64,000 nt of DNA from an uncultured bacterium (GCA_903916675.1 CAIWXQ010000021.1:1-64000), one strand, 5' to 3'. Shown: positions 18,295 to 28,897, counted from the first letter of the stretch. Program-made: numbers and translations. Notes: a model not told the origin generated them from the letters alone.

Positions 18295-18651
18295 ATGTCC
18301 AGAGCAACCAACGCCCCGGCTTCCCGGGAACGCCGCCGCCGGCGGTTAGACGCTGCCAAGGGGTTCCGCGGATCCCGCAGCAAGCTGTTCCGTATCGCGA
18401 CCGAGGCGGTTACCCGCGCGCAACGCCTGCACACAATCCACCGCAAGCACCGCAAGCGCGACTTCCGCCGTCTGTGGATCGGCCGCATCAACGTGGCCGC
18501 CCGCGTCCAGGGGATTACCTACAGCCGCTTCATCGAGGGGCTGACCAAGGCCGGCGTAACCCTCAACCGTAAGATGCTCTCCGAGATCGCCATCCACGAT
18601 CCGGCGGGCTTTACGGCGATCATCGGCCAGGCCAAGGCGGCGCTGGGCTGA
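18295..18651 (+). CDS. rplT: 50S ribosomal protein L20
   Basis: 118-residue ribosomal protein, needed early in 50S assembly. The globular domain signature KRDFRRLWIGRINVAAR and SRFIEGLTKAGVTLNRKMLSEIA are clear. The N-terminal extension (SRATNAPASRERRRRRL) differs from the common MARVKRG start but keeps the basic character. Start at 18295 has CCAGGAG about 7 nt upstream; a longer frame from 18217 would overlap rpmI. A terminator follows at 18676. Confidence 0.96.
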   Translation: MSRATNAPASRERRRRRLDAAKGFRGSRSKLFRIATEAVTRAQRLHTIHRKHRKRDFRRLWIGRINVAARVQGITYSRFIEGLTKAGVTLNRKMLSEIAIHDPAGFTAIIGQAKAALG

Positions 18652-18675
18652 CCGCAGCCTCCAGCGTTTCCTTCG

Positions 18676-18709
18676 ACGGCCATTCCCGCAAGGGAGTGGC
18701 CGTTTTTTT
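18676..18709 (+). terminator. Rho-independent terminator after rplT
   Basis: ACGGCCATTCCC (18676-18687), loop GCAA, GGGAGTGGCCGT (18692-18703) with one T·G wobble, then seven T. Ends the rpmI-rplT operon. Confidence 0.9.
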
Positions 18710-18733
18710 GAAAGTTTCTGCATCGCTTCACCA

Positions 18734-18772
18734 TCGTCGGTGTCGGAGTCGCTATCGATATCGGAATCGAAG
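18734..18772. repeat. Degenerate 6-bp repeat (ATCGGN type), rplT-pheS gap
   Basis: A series of TCGG/TATCG units at about 6-bp spacing directly after the terminator. A CAGCCTAACAGCC-type short repeat follows at 18838-18864. The rest of the 308-bp gap holds a poor promoter candidate (TTGACA 18909, TATAAA 18937, spacer 22 bp, longer than normal) before pheS. Confidence 0.65.
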
Positions 18773-18959
18773 CTGTAGTAATCAGGCTGCCAGAGCCCGT
18801 TGGCTACGGCTTTTCGGATCGCCTCAAAGTTGGCCTACCTGCCTTCAGCCTAACAGCCTTTTCGATCCCGCCGACCCCGACAAACTGCAACACGTGATCC
18901 ACGTACCCTTGACACCCGCCAGATCCTCGCCGAAACTATAAATTTTTGGAGGCTGCCCC

Positions 18960-19973
18960 ATGACACTCGCCGAACTCGACGTCCTGCGCGAACAGTCGCT
19001 GGCCGAACTGCGTGCCGCTGCGGACGCCGCCGCTCTCGAACCGGTGCGCATCCGCTACCTCGGTCGCAACGGCCAGATTCCGGCGCTGATGAAGCAACTC
19101 AAGGACGTACCCGCCGCCGACCGCCCTGAGTTCGGCCGCCGCGCCAATGCCTGGCGCGCCGAGCTCGAAGCCGCGCTGGCCGGGCGCCAGACCGTGGCCG
19201 CGCCGCGTGAGGATGCCGTACCGTTCGACCCCACCCTTCCTGGCCGCTGGCACACACTTGGCACCATGCACCCAATTTCGCGCGTGATCGAGGAGGTCTG
19301 CCGCATCTTCAACCGCCTCGGCTTCGTCGTGGCCGACGGCCCGGACATCGAGACACGCTTCAACAACTTCACGGCGCTTAACACGCCGGCGCACCATCCG
19401 TCGCTCGATGAGACCGACACCTTCTGGCTCGGCGCGGACCAACTCCTGCGCACCCAGACCTCGCCGGTGCAGATCCGTGTGATGACCTCTCAGAAGCCAC
19501 CCGTGCGCATCGTCACCCCCGGCCGCTGCTACCGCCGCGACACCACCGATGCCACGCACTCCGCCAACTTCCACCAGATCGAGGGGCTCTACGTGGACAC
19601 ACGCCCCGTCTCGCTCGCAGACCTCAAGGCCACGCTGGCCTGCTTCGCCCGCGAAATGATGGGCCCCAGCGTCGGCGTACGCTTCCGTCCCCATTTCTTC
19701 CCGTTCACTGAGCCGAGCGTGGAGGTGGACTTCTCCTGCCACGTCTGCGGTGGCTCCGGTTGCCGCGTCTGCAAGCAGAGCGGCTGGATCGAAATCGCCG
19801 GCGCCGGCATGATCGACCCGCGCGTCTACCAGCTCATCGGCTACAACCCCGAGGAAGTCTACGGCTACGCCTTCGGCATGGGCGTCGAGCGCATAGCCAT
19901 GATCCGCTACGGCATCACCGACATCCGGCATTTGTACGAAAATGATGTCAGGTTTTTGGGACAGTTTGCGTAG
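18960..19973 (+). CDS. pheS: Phenylalanyl-tRNA synthetase alpha subunit
   Basis: 337 residues. Class II catalytic subunit of the (alpha-beta)2 enzyme that charges tRNA(Phe). An N-terminal coiled-coil domain (about 1-90, IRYLGRNGQIPALMKQL) is followed by the catalytic core with motif 2 (PGRCYRRDTTDATHSANFHQIEG in parts) and motif 3 (GYAFGMGVERIAMIRYGI). GGAGG 8 nt upstream of ATG 18960 supports the start. Immediately followed by pheT (59 bp); together they form the pheST operon. Confidence 0.97.
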   Translation: MTLAELDVLREQSLAELRAAADAAALEPVRIRYLGRNGQIPALMKQLKDVPAADRPEFGRRANAWRAELEAALAGRQTVAAPREDAVPFDPTLPGRWHTLGTMHPISRVIEEVCRIFNRLGFVVADGPDIETRFNNFTALNTPAHHPSLDETDTFWLGADQLLRTQTSPVQIRVMTSQKPPVRIVTPGRCYRRDTTDATHSANFHQIEGLYVDTRPVSLADLKATLACFAREMMGPSVGVRFRPHFFPFTEPSVEVDFSCHVCGGSGCRVCKQSGWIEIAGAGMIDPRVYQLIGYNPEEVYGYAFGMGVERIAMIRYGITDIRHLYENDVRFLGQFA

Positions 19974-20032
19974 CAGGCGCCAGGCGACAAGCGACAGACG
20001 CCTGATCTTGTGATTTCACGGAGTAAGTAATC

Positions 20033-22447
20033 ATGAAAGTGCCTGTATCCTGGCTCAGCGAATACGTAGACCTCACCGGTCTGTCCATCAAAGACCTCTC
20101 CGACAAGCTGACCTTCTCCGGCATTGAGGTCGAGGGGGTCGAAACCGTTGGGTTCACGAATCGCGAAAACTACGTCGTCGGCGAGGTGCGCGCCTGCGAA
20201 CCGCACCCGAACGCGGACCGCCTGCGGCTCTGCAGGGTTTTCGATGGCGTAGAAGAATTGCAGATTGTCTGCGGCGCGCCCAACGTGGCTGCCGGCCAGA
20301 AAGTCTGCTTGGCTAAAATTGGAGCCGTCATGCCCGACGGCTCCAATCTCAAGAAGGCCAAGATTCGCGGCATCGAGTCGTTCGGCATGCTTTGCGCCGA
20401 GGACGAACTCGGCCTCTCCAACAAGCACGAGGGGCTGCTGATTCTCGACTCGAAGTTCGCCGCCGGCACGCCACTGGTCGAGGCCCTGCCGCCACCGGAC
20501 ACGATCTTCGACCTCGAAATCACCTGGAACCGCCCGGACTGCCTCTCCATCATCGGCATCGCGCGCGAGTTCGCCGCGCTGCTGGAGCGCCCCGTGAAGC
20601 TGCCGGAGGTCTCGTTCCCGGAGAACGGCCACCCCATCGAAAAGCTCGCCGCCGTGCGCGTGGAGGATGCCGCGCTCTGCCCGCGCTACACCGCCCGCGT
20701 GCTGACCGGCATCCAGGACGGCCCGGCGCCGGCCTGGATGCAGCGCCGGCTGGAACAATGCGGCGTGCGGCCGATCAGCCTGATCGTGGACGTGACCAAC
20801 TACGTCATGCTCGAATGCGGCCAGCCGTTGCACGCGTTCGACTACCACCGCGTGACTGACCACACCATTGTGGTGCGCCGCGCCCGCGCCGGCGAGACGA
20901 TGTCCACGCTCGACGGCGTTACGCGCACGCTCGACAACCAGATGCTCGTGATCGCCGACCCGCAGGCGGCCGTGGCCGTGGCCGGCGTCATGGGCGGCGC
21001 CGGCAGCGAGATTGCGGTCAATAGCACGGACGCCGTGCTGCTCGAGAGCGCCACCTTCCACGCGCCGTCGGTCAAGCGCACCTCCACCCTGCTGAACCTC
21101 AAGACCGAATCCTCCCGCCGCTTCGAACGCACCGTGGACCCGGGCCTGTCCGATTGGGCCAGCCGCCGCGCCATCACGCTGCTCGTGCAGCATGGCGGCG
21201 GCACGGTGGCCAGGGGCGCGATCGACGTGGACCATCGTCCCGCCGGCCCGCGTCAGGTCGCCCTGCGCTTCGGCCGTTGTTGCTCCGTGATCGGCGTGGA
21301 ACTTGCGGAAGAACGCATGGTCCGGATCCTGACGGGGCTCGGGCTGCAACTGGCGGACCGCAACGCCGAGCGTGCGCTCTTCGCAATCCCCTCGTGGCGC
21401 GTGGACCTCGAGATCGAGGCGGACCTGATCGAGGAGGTCGCACGCATCCATGGCCTGGCCGCCATCCCGGACCGCGCAGCGCAGAGTTTCGCCGTGTCGG
21501 GCGCGGACGATGCCGGCGTGCGCGCCGTGGCGCTCTGCCGTCATGCCCTGCTCGGACTCGGCTTCACCGAAGCTATGAACTACAGCTTCCTCTCTGCCGC
21601 GGAGATGGACGCCTTCGACACCCGCGCGGCCAGGACCCGCCTGACGCTCCCGAACCCGGTCAGCACCGACTACGCCGTGATGCGCGACTCGCTCCTGCCA
21701 CAGCTCATTGGCGCGCTCGGCCGCAACTTCGCGCGGCAGGCCGAAGCCGTGACGCTCTTCGAAATGGGGCGGGTCTTCTGGCGCGACGCCGCGGGCAACC
21801 CGGCCGAAGAAGAGCGCCTCGCCATCGTCCTCTGCGGTCCCGCCGGCCGCGGCGCGCTCGATTGCCGGCGCCCGGTGACGAACGAGGAGGCCGCGCTCTG
21901 GCTCAAGGGCGTGCTTGAGGCGCTGGCCGCGCGGCTCCACGCCGGCGTGGTCGCGCTGCGCCCAGCGACACACCCGGCCATGGAGCCGGGCTGGGCAGAG
22001 GAGATCCTGCTCGACAACGAGGCTGTCGGCGTGCTGGGACTCGCCCACGCCGCGCTGCGGCATCCGTACCGCATGAACGTGCCAATGGCCCTGGCGGAGC
22101 TGAAGCTCCTGCCGCTGCTGGCCGGCGTCGGTCGTGTCGCGCCCGCGAAGAACGTGCCGCCGTTCCCCGCCGTGCGGCGCGATCTGGCGTTCGTCGCACC
22201 GAGCCGCGTGCAACACGCGGAGATCGTGGAAACGATCCGTCAGGCCGGCGTTGCCGACTTGATCGGCGTCCGGCTTTTTGATATCTTTGAATCCAAGGAG
22301 ATCGGACGCGGGAAGCGCAGCCTAGCTTACGCGATCGAATTCCGATCGCCGAGCCGGACGCTGACGGACGACGAGGTCAATCTGTCGCTCCAGAAAATCA
22401 TCCAGGCGCTGAAGCAGAAGCTGCTGGTCGAGATTCGGGAGGGGTAG
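20033..22447 (+). CDS. pheT: Phenylalanyl-tRNA synthetase beta subunit
   Basis: 804 residues, normal for bacterial PheT. Domain order is intact: N-terminal tRNA-binding EMAP-like OB fold (VVGEVRACEPHPNADRLRLC, about 45-64), B3/4 editing domain (NRPDCLSIIGIAREFAAL), B5 domain, catalytic-like core, and the C-terminal ferredoxin-like anticodon-binding domain (FPAVRRDLAFV...ADLIGVRLFDIFE). GGAG lies 9 nt before ATG 20033. The 59-bp pheS-pheT gap contains GACAAGCGACAGACGCC, another simple repeat. Confidence 0.97.
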   Translation: MKVPVSWLSEYVDLTGLSIKDLSDKLTFSGIEVEGVETVGFTNRENYVVGEVRACEPHPNADRLRLCRVFDGVEELQIVCGAPNVAAGQKVCLAKIGAVMPDGSNLKKAKIRGIESFGMLCAEDELGLSNKHEGLLILDSKFAAGTPLVEALPPPDTIFDLEITWNRPDCLSIIGIAREFAALLERPVKLPEVSFPENGHPIEKLAAVRVEDAALCPRYTARVLTGIQDGPAPAWMQRRLEQCGVRPISLIVDVTNYVMLECGQPLHAFDYHRVTDHTIVVRRARAGETMSTLDGVTRTLDNQMLVIADPQAAVAVAGVMGGAGSEIAVNSTDAVLLESATFHAPSVKRTSTLLNLKTESSRRFERTVDPGLSDWASRRAITLLVQHGGGTVARGAIDVDHRPAGPRQVALRFGRCCSVIGVELAEERMVRILTGLGLQLADRNAERALFAIPSWRVDLEIEADLIEEVARIHGLAAIPDRAAQSFAVSGADDAGVRAVALCRHALLGLGFTEAMNYSFLSAAEMDAFDTRAARTRLTLPNPVSTDYAVMRDSLLPQLIGALGRNFARQAEAVTLFEMGRVFWRDAAGNPAEEERLAIVLCGPAGRGALDCRRPVTNEEAALWLKGVLEALAARLHAGVVALRPATHPAMEPGWAEEILLDNEAVGVLGLAHAALRHPYRMNVPMALAELKLLPLLAGVGRVAPAKNVPPFPAVRRDLAFVAPSRVQHAEIVETIRQAGVADLIGVRLFDIFESKEIGRGKRSLAYAIEFRSPSRTLTDDEVNLSLQKIIQALKQKLLVEIREG

Positions 22448-22548
22448 AACCGCTGCGGGGCGCGGCAGGCGTCCCGGTGTGGCAGGCGGCGCGCAAGCGT
22501 CCGCCATTGGGAATGAACGCAACCCTGCCTTGTGCGTGAATAGACGGC

Positions 22549-22672
22549 ATTTCTCTGGCCTACATGATTTGAAGGACGTTTGAACACGGCGCGGGTCGGA
22601 TGCCTGCCTCCGGGCAGGGACCGCGAACCGCCGAATAAGACGCCCACCTCGCAAGAGGGGCCCCAGAGATCC
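22549..22672 (+). ncRNA. Candidate structured RNA (6S-like closing stem)
   Basis: In the 427-bp convergent gap between pheT and birA. The 5' end ATTTCTCTGG (22549-22558) pairs with CCAGAGA (22663-22669), resembling the closing stem of 6S RNA. Inside is a stable hairpin: GGTC...CCTGCC TCC GGGCAGG...GACC (22594-22623). A T-rich tract follows at 22694-22702. Length (about 125 nt) is shorter than typical 6S (160-200). No convincing promoter is visible. The whole may simply be the pheT 3' end. Confidence 0.25.
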
Positions 22673-22702
22673 CGTCCATACGGCAAGGTGGGGTTCTTTT
22701 TT
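22643..22702 (+). terminator. Terminator-like stem after pheT
   Basis: CCCACCTCGC (22643-22652) pairs with GCAAGGTGGG (22683-22692) with one mismatch, a 30-nt loop, then TTCTTTTTT. The long loop makes it weaker than the other terminators here, and it shares bases with the RNA candidate at 22549. Confidence 0.5.
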
Positions 22703-22705
22703 CCT

Positions 22706-22748
22706 TCAATCGGGGTCGGCGTCGCTATCGGGATCGGGATCGAAGCGG
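22706..22748. repeat. Degenerate 6-bp repeat (ATCGGN type), pheT-birA gap
   Basis: AATCGGGGTCGGCGTCGC and following units up to CGGGATCGAAGCGG at about 6-bp spacing, beginning straight after the T-tract. Confidence 0.7.
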
Positions 22749-22766
22749 ATAGCCAGCCTCCTGAAC

Positions 22767-22849
22767 CGTAAAACCGCAGAACCGCAGAGTGCTGCTTTTT
22801 GAAGTTGAACTTCACCACTCTGCGGCTGGCGTTCGACAACCTGCGGTCC
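22767..22849. repeat. Inverted repeat with CCGCAGA units and nested GAAGTTGAACTTC
   Basis: Left arm AACCGCAGAACCGCAGAG (to 22790), right arm CTCTGCGGCTGGCG onwards (22818-22849), with the small palindrome GAAGTTGAACTTC between them. Same architecture as 17724-17869. Confidence 0.65.
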
Positions 22850-22874
22850 GTATCACGACGGCGGGCCACCATGC

Positions 22875-23909
22875 CTACTTGCGCTTCTTCTTCGCTTCGC
22901 CCGGCACGACGTGTGCGTCGCCAGAGCAGACGGCAAGAAGGGAGCCGTCGGGCTGGCGGAGTTGCAGCGTGCCGTCCGCGCCAATGCCGCCGGCCACGCC
23001 TTCGACCACGCGCCGGCCGCTCTGCCGCACGCGCGTAAACTTTCCCTTCAGCGAGTCGAGCGCCGCGAGTTCCGTCCGGAACGGCGCCAGCCTCTCCGCG
23101 CACCAGGCTTCATAGGCGGGCTCGAGCTGGTTGAGCAGCTCCGCCGCGACTTCCGCGCGGGAAAATGTGTGCCGCGTTTCGATCGCCAGCGAAGTCGCGA
23201 CCCGTGCGATGGCAGCAGGCAGCCGGCTGCGCCGCAGGTTGACGTTCAGTCCGATGCCGACGACCACATGCCGCACTTCGTCCGCCTCCGCAGAGAGCTC
23301 GCAGAGAATGCCGCCGAGCTTGCGACCGTTGACGTGCAGGTCGTTCGGCCACTTGAGCCGCACCGGCACGCCGGGCGCCAGCTTGGCCACGGCGCGCGCC
23401 ACCGCGCACCCCGCCACCAGCGGCAGCGTGGCGATCTGCGCCAGCCCCACCCGCGGCCGCAGCAGCACCGAAAGATAGACGTTCGCGCCGGCCGGCGAGA
23501 ACCAGGTGCGCCCCAGGCGGCCCCGCCCCGCAGCCTGGAAGTCCGCCACCAGCGCCGTCCCCTCCTCCGCCGCGGCCGTGCGCAGGAGCAGTTGCCGGTT
23601 GGTGGAGTCCACCTCGCGGAAGAAGATCAGCGGGCGACCCAGGCGACGCGTGCGCAACTGCGCGCCAACCGCATCTTCCGTGGGCATGTCCGGCACACCG
23701 ATCAGGCGGTAGCCGCGGTGGCGGCAGGCGTCGATGCGGCACCCCTGAGCCTGCAGCGTCTTGACGTGTTTCCAGACGGCCACACGCGACAGGCCCAGTT
23801 CCTCGGAGATGCCCTGCCCGGAAACGTACCCGTCGGTGGCCCGCAGGTAGCCCAGTACCCGCGCCGTGGTGGAACGCGCAAACGGGGCACGCTTTGGTCT
23901 TGCACACAT
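22875..23909 (-). CDS. birA: Bifunctional biotin ligase / biotin repressor BirA
   Basis: 344 residues. Activates biotin to biotinyl-AMP and transfers it to carboxyl-carrier proteins; with bound biotinyl-AMP it represses target genes. Winged HTH at about 18-68 (ISEELGLSRVAVWKHVKTL), catalytic GRGRLGR loop at 128-134, LKWPNDL at 185-191, and C-terminal SH3-like domain (VVEGVAGGIGADGTLQL). The DNA-binding domain makes it the group II regulator type. Start at ATG 23909 is chosen because upstream lie a promoter and a BirA operator, leaving no room for a ribosome-binding site. No bio genes are in the window; the only operator seen is its own, implying autoregulation. Confidence 0.94.
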   Translation of the reverse strand: MCARPKRAPFARSTTARVLGYLRATDGYVSGQGISEELGLSRVAVWKHVKTLQAQGCRIDACRHRGYRLIGVPDMPTEDAVGAQLRTRRLGRPLIFFREVDSTNRQLLLRTAAAEEGTALVADFQAAGRGRLGRTWFSPAGANVYLSVLLRPRVGLAQIATLPLVAGCAVARAVAKLAPGVPVRLKWPNDLHVNGRKLGGILCELSAEADEVRHVVVGIGLNVNLRRSRLPAAIARVATSLAIETRHTFSRAEVAAELLNQLEPAYEAWCAERLAPFRTELAALDSLKGKFTRVRQSGRRVVEGVAGGIGADGTLQLRQPDGSLLAVCSGDAHVVPGEAKKKRK

Positions 23910-23917
23910 GGTTAATA

Positions 23918-25256
<1,339 letters not shown>

Positions 25257-25275
25257 GCGCCATTGCGCGCAAGCC

Positions 25276-25307
25276 GGGGCGGGCCGCAACGCCCGCCCCT
25301 TTTTTTA
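25276..25307 (+). terminator. Terminator between gap and pgk
   Basis: GGGGCGGGC (25276-25284), loop CGCAA-type, GCCCGCCCC (25291-25299), then TTTTTTTT. Strong; suggests gap is transcribed in excess of pgk-tpiA-secG. Confidence 0.88.
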
Positions 25308-25310
25308 TAG

Positions 25311-25345
25311 TCCGACCGGTCCGACTGGTCTGACAAGTCCGACAA
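25311..25345. repeat. 9-bp-period GTCCGACNN repeat, gap-pgk gap
   Basis: Four units: GTCCGACCG, GTCCGACTG, GTCTGACAA, GTCCGACAA. Same family as the in-frame insertions at 15980 and 42621. Confidence 0.8.
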
Positions 25346-25356
25346 CGAGGAACCCC

Positions 25357-26622
25357 ATGAACAAGAAGACCCTCCGCGACGTCAACTTCAAGGGCCAACG
25401 CGTGCTCATGCGCGTAGACTTCAACGTGCCGCAGGACAAAACCACAGGCGCGATCACCAACACCAAGCGCATCGAGGCCGCACTGCCGTCGATCAAGTAT
25501 GTCCTCGACCAAGGCGCAGCCTCTGTGGTGCTGATGAGCCACCTCGGCAGGCCCGACGGACAGAAGGTCGCCAAATTCTCGCTCAAGCCCGTGGCTGATG
25601 TGCTGCCCAAGCTGCTTGGCCGTCCCGTGAAGTTCCTCGACGACTGCGTCGGCCCCCTAGTCGAGGCAGCCTGTGCCAAAGGCGTCGTGAAGGACGGAGA
25701 GGTCATCCTGCTCGAGAACCTCCGCTTTCATATCGAGGAGGAAGGGAAGGTCAAGCAGGCGGGCGGCACGTCGGTCAAGGCCGATCCCAAGGCCGTCGAA
25801 GCTTTCCGCGCCAGCCTCAGCAAACTGGGCGACGTTTATGTCAACGACGCCTTCGGCACCGCCCACCGCGCCCACTCCTCCATGGTCGGCTGCAATCTGC
25901 CGCTCAAAGTCGCCGGGTTCCTGATGGAGGCCGAGCTCAAAGCCTTCTCTGCGGTGCTCGACAACCCCAGGCGCCCGCTGCTGGCCATTCTCGGCGGCGC
26001 CAAGATCGCGGACAAGATCCCCTTGATCGACAACCTGCTAGACAAGGCCAACGAGATCATCATCGGCGGCGGCATGGCCTTCACGTTCAAGAAGATTCTG
26101 AACAACATGGAGATCGGCGCCAGCCTCTTCGATCCCGAGGGCGCCAAGATGGTCAACGCCATCATGGCCAAAGCCAAAGCCAAGGGTGTGCAGATCCACC
26201 TGCCGGTGGACTACATCTGCAGCGACAAGTTCCCGAAGGATCCCTCCGCGCCGGTTGCGGTGCAGTCCGCCACCGACGCCTCCGGCATCCCGGCCGGCTG
26301 GCTTGGCCTCGACGTCGGCCCCAGGTCTAACGAAATCTTCTGCGCCGCCATCGCACGTGCAAAGACCATCGTCTGGAACGGCCCGGCTGGCGTGTTCGAG
26401 GATGAGCGCTTCGCCGCTGGCACCCGGGCCATGGCCGACGCCATCGCCAAAGCCACGGCCGCAGGCGCCATCTCCGTGGTCGGCGGCGGCGACACCGCCA
26501 CGGCCGCCAAAAAGTTCAAGGTCGTAGACAAGGTCACGCACTGCTCCACCGGCGGCGGTGCCAGCCTCGAATACCTGGAAGGCAAGGCCCTCCCCGGCGT
26601 GGTGGCGCTGAGCGACAAATAA
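25357..26622 (+). CDS. pgk: Phosphoglycerate kinase
   Basis: 421 residues. Transfers phosphate from 1,3-bisphosphoglycerate to ADP. Visible: N-terminal RVDFNVP substrate motif (about 20-26), [15 protein letters not shown], the [16 protein letters not shown] segment, the hinge, [10 protein letters not shown], and the C-terminal nucleotide-binding VGGGDTATA and [14 protein letters not shown]. Slightly longer than E. coli Pgk (387) through an insert before VYVNDAF ([18 protein letters not shown]), also seen in eukaryote-like forms. GAGGA lies 7 nt before ATG 25357. Its stop codon is inside a perfect palindrome. Confidence 0.97.
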   Translation: MNKKTLRDVNFKGQRVLMRVDFNVPQDKTTGAITNTKRIEAALPSIKYVLDQGAASVVLMSHLGRPDGQKVAKFSLKPVADVLPKLLGRPVKFLDDCVGPLVEAACAKGVVKDGEVILLENLRFHIEEEGKVKQAGGTSVKADPKAVEAFRASLSKLGDVYVNDAFGTAHRAHSSMVGCNLPLKVAGFLMEAELKAFSAVLDNPRRPLLAILGGAKIADKIPLIDNLLDKANEIIIGGGMAFTFKKILNNMEIGASLFDPEGAKMVNAIMAKAKAKGVQIHLPVDYICSDKFPKDPSAPVAVQSATDASGIPAGWLGLDVGPRSNEIFCAAIARAKTIVWNGPAGVFEDERFAAGTRAMADAIAKATAAGAISVVGGGDTATAAKKFKVVDKVTHCSTGGGASLEYLEGKALPGVVALSDK

Positions 26623-26646
26623 ATCGCGGCAATTGCCGCGATTTAT
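26619..26646. promoter_or_regulatory. 28-bp perfect palindrome over the pgk stop codon
   Basis: ATAAATCGCGGCAA followed directly by its reverse complement TTGCCGCGATTTAT. The TAA stop of pgk (26620-26622) lies in the left half. No T-tract follows. A second short hairpin, CCTTGC TTT GCAAGG, is at 26652-26666. Could be an mRNA-processing or stabilising hairpin or a dimeric-protein site. Confidence 0.7.
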
Positions 26647-26711
26647 GGGCGCCTTGCTTTGCAAGGTCTCCTGATCCATAATACGACCTTCTTTTCAAGG
26701 AGCTTACCCTG

Positions 26712-27467
<756 letters not shown>

Positions 27468-27479
27468 GGAAAACGCACC

Positions 27480-27863
27480 ATGATCCACTTCCTCTCCATC
27501 ATGTTGACGCTTATCGAAGTTGTCGTCTGCCTCCTGCTGATCGGCCTGGTGCTGATCCAGCGCAGCAAGGGCGACGGCATCAGCTCCGCCATCGGCGGCG
27601 GCATGGGCGAATCCATCTTCGGCGCCAACGTCGGCAATGTCGTGACGCGCACCACCGTGGTGCTCGGAATCGTCTTCCTGCTCAACACAATCTGCCTAAC
27701 GGTCGTGCTGACCCGCAACCGCACCCAGGGCACCGGCTCGGTGATGGATGACTTGGTCAAACAGCCCACGGCCAATCGCGCCGCGCCCGCCTTCCCCGGC
27801 CCTGCCCCGATGCCGTCTGCGCCAGTAGCGCCGGCAGCCCCGGCTGCGCCTGCGGCGCCGTAA
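27480..27863 (+). CDS. secG: Preprotein translocase subunit SecG
   Basis: 127-residue inner-membrane protein of the SecYEG channel. TM1 (about 5-25) is followed by the hallmark LIQRSKGDGISSAIGGG cytoplasmic loop, then GESIFGANVG, and TM2 (about 57-78). The C-terminal tail (95-127) is an Ala/Pro-rich low-complexity run. tpiA-secG adjacency is conserved in many bacteria. AAGGA lies 6 nt before ATG 27480. Confidence 0.94.
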   Translation: MIHFLSIMLTLIEVVVCLLLIGLVLIQRSKGDGISSAIGGGMGESIFGANVGNVVTRTTVVLGIVFLLNTICLTVVLTRNRTQGTGSVMDDLVKQPTANRAAPAFPGPAPMPSAPVAPAAPAAPAAP

Positions 27864-27893
27864 GGACAAGTTGCCTAGGGTTCCCTGCAACAG

Positions 27894-27925
27894 CGGCGGC
27901 TATTCAAAGCCGCCGTTTTCGTTTT
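27894..27925 (+). terminator. Terminator after secG
   Basis: CGGCGGCT (27894-27901), loop ATTCAA, AGCCGCCG (27908-27915), then TTTTCGTTTT. Closes the gap-pgk-tpiA-secG cluster. Confidence 0.85.
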
Positions 27926-27936
27926 GTGCGCACATT

Positions 27937-28156
27937 GGTTTCTTCGCCGCGCGGGAACGCGTCAGACCGGTCTGGCTGCAAGGCTTCGATGGGTGGCGCC
28001 GGACTCGTGTCTGCGCCACCTGGAGAAACGCCGCAGACAGGCCGGTATCACGCGCAATCCGTGCGGCCCGATCCGCGCCCCAACCGTGCGTCAGCCGACA
28101 CGCACAGCCCTGCGGACGGCGCGGAACGCCATCCCTACCGTTTCCGGCGGCTGCCG
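27937..28156. repeat. Dispersed ~220-bp element, copy A
   Basis: This fills the gap before the purH-like gene. It is homologous end to end with 62014-62234, with many substitutions but long identical blocks (GTGCGGCCCGATCCGCGCCC; CCGTTTCCGGCGGCTGCCG). A hairpin GGTGGCGC (27992-27999)/GCGCCACC (28013-28020) encloses GGACTCGTGTC. The 3' part carries a REP-like hairpin GGACGGCG...CGCCATCC. It contains no transposase and no real ORF. Confidence 0.85.
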
Positions 28157-28219
28157 CTTGCGCAAAGCCACCGCCGTGGATACACTGACCCCACACAACG
28201 CAGACAAGGGAGCACCATC

Positions 28220-28897
28220 ATGGCTCTGAACATCGTGCGGGAGATCGACGATCGCGTGGCCGTGCGGCACGCGCTGGTGAGCGTGTCGGACAAGTCCGGG
28301 CTGGACACCTTCATCCCCTGCCTAATCGCCGTCTGCCCCAGCGTGCGCATCTATTCCACCGGCGGAACCTTCACCGCCCTCCAGTCCCTGCTCGGCGCCA
28401 ACAGCCGCAATCTGGTCCAGGTCTCGGACTACACCGGCCAGCCGGAGATGCAGGGCGGACTCGTCAAGACGCTCGACTTTCGGGTTTACCTCGGCCTGCT
28501 GAGCGAAACCTACAACCCCGCCCACCAGACAGACCTTAGGCGCACCGCCTCCGTGCCGTTCGACCTCGTGGTCGTGAACCTCTACCCGTTCCAGAAAACT
28601 GTGGCTGCCAAGGGCGTGACCCCAGAGGAGGCCCGCACCAACATCGACATTGGTGGCCCCTGCATGGTGCGCGCCTCAGCCAAAAACTATTTGCGTGTAG
28701 CGTCTGTCACCGACCCCGCCGACTATCCGGCGCTTCTGGACGAACTGCGGCAGCACCGCGGCACCCTCGGGCTGGACCTGCGCCTGCGTCTGATGCAGAA
28801 GGCCTTCCGCCACACCGCCGCCTACGACGCCGCCATCGCGCAGCATTTCGGCGCCGTCACGCCGGAAGCCGCGCGCGCCACCTATACCTGTCATTGA
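28220..28897 (+). CDS. Stand-alone IMP cyclohydrolase domain (PurH N-terminal half)
   Basis: 225 residues matching only the N-terminal MGS-like IMP cyclohydrolase domain of bifunctional PurH, which closes FAICAR to IMP. Family motifs: SVSDKSGLDTF (about 16-26), YSTGGTFTAL, VSDYTGQPEMQGGLVKTL, DLVVVNLYPF, and NIDIGGPCMVRASAKN. The AICAR transformylase domain (about 300 residues) is absent; the protein ends shortly after the cyclohydrolase domain at a normal stop. ATG 28220 has AGGGAG upstream. Either the transformylase is encoded elsewhere or another enzyme (for example a PurP-type) supplies FAICAR; this is inference. Flanked on both sides by repeats. Confidence 0.88.
   Translation: MALNIVREIDDRVAVRHALVSVSDKSGLDTFIPCLIAVCPSVRIYSTGGTFTALQSLLGANSRNLVQVSDYTGQPEMQGGLVKTLDFRVYLGLLSETYNPAHQTDLRRTASVPFDLVVVNLYPFQKTVAAKGVTPEEARTNIDIGGPCMVRASAKNYLRVASVTDPADYPALLDELRQHRGTLGLDLRLRLMQKAFRHTAAYDAAIAQHFGAVTPEAARATYTCH

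Noticed and set aside
18909-18942. pheS promoter TTGACA ... TATAAA
   Set aside because: Spacer is 22 bp, beyond the usual 16-18; kept only as a note.
19907-22216. 769-codon open frame antisense to pheT
   Set aside because: Shadow of pheT; Gly/His/Arg-rich with no motifs.
27926-28219. N-terminal extension of the cyclohydrolase gene
   Set aside because: The open frame continues upstream but is translated dispersed element; the real start at 28220 has a Shine-Dalgarno.
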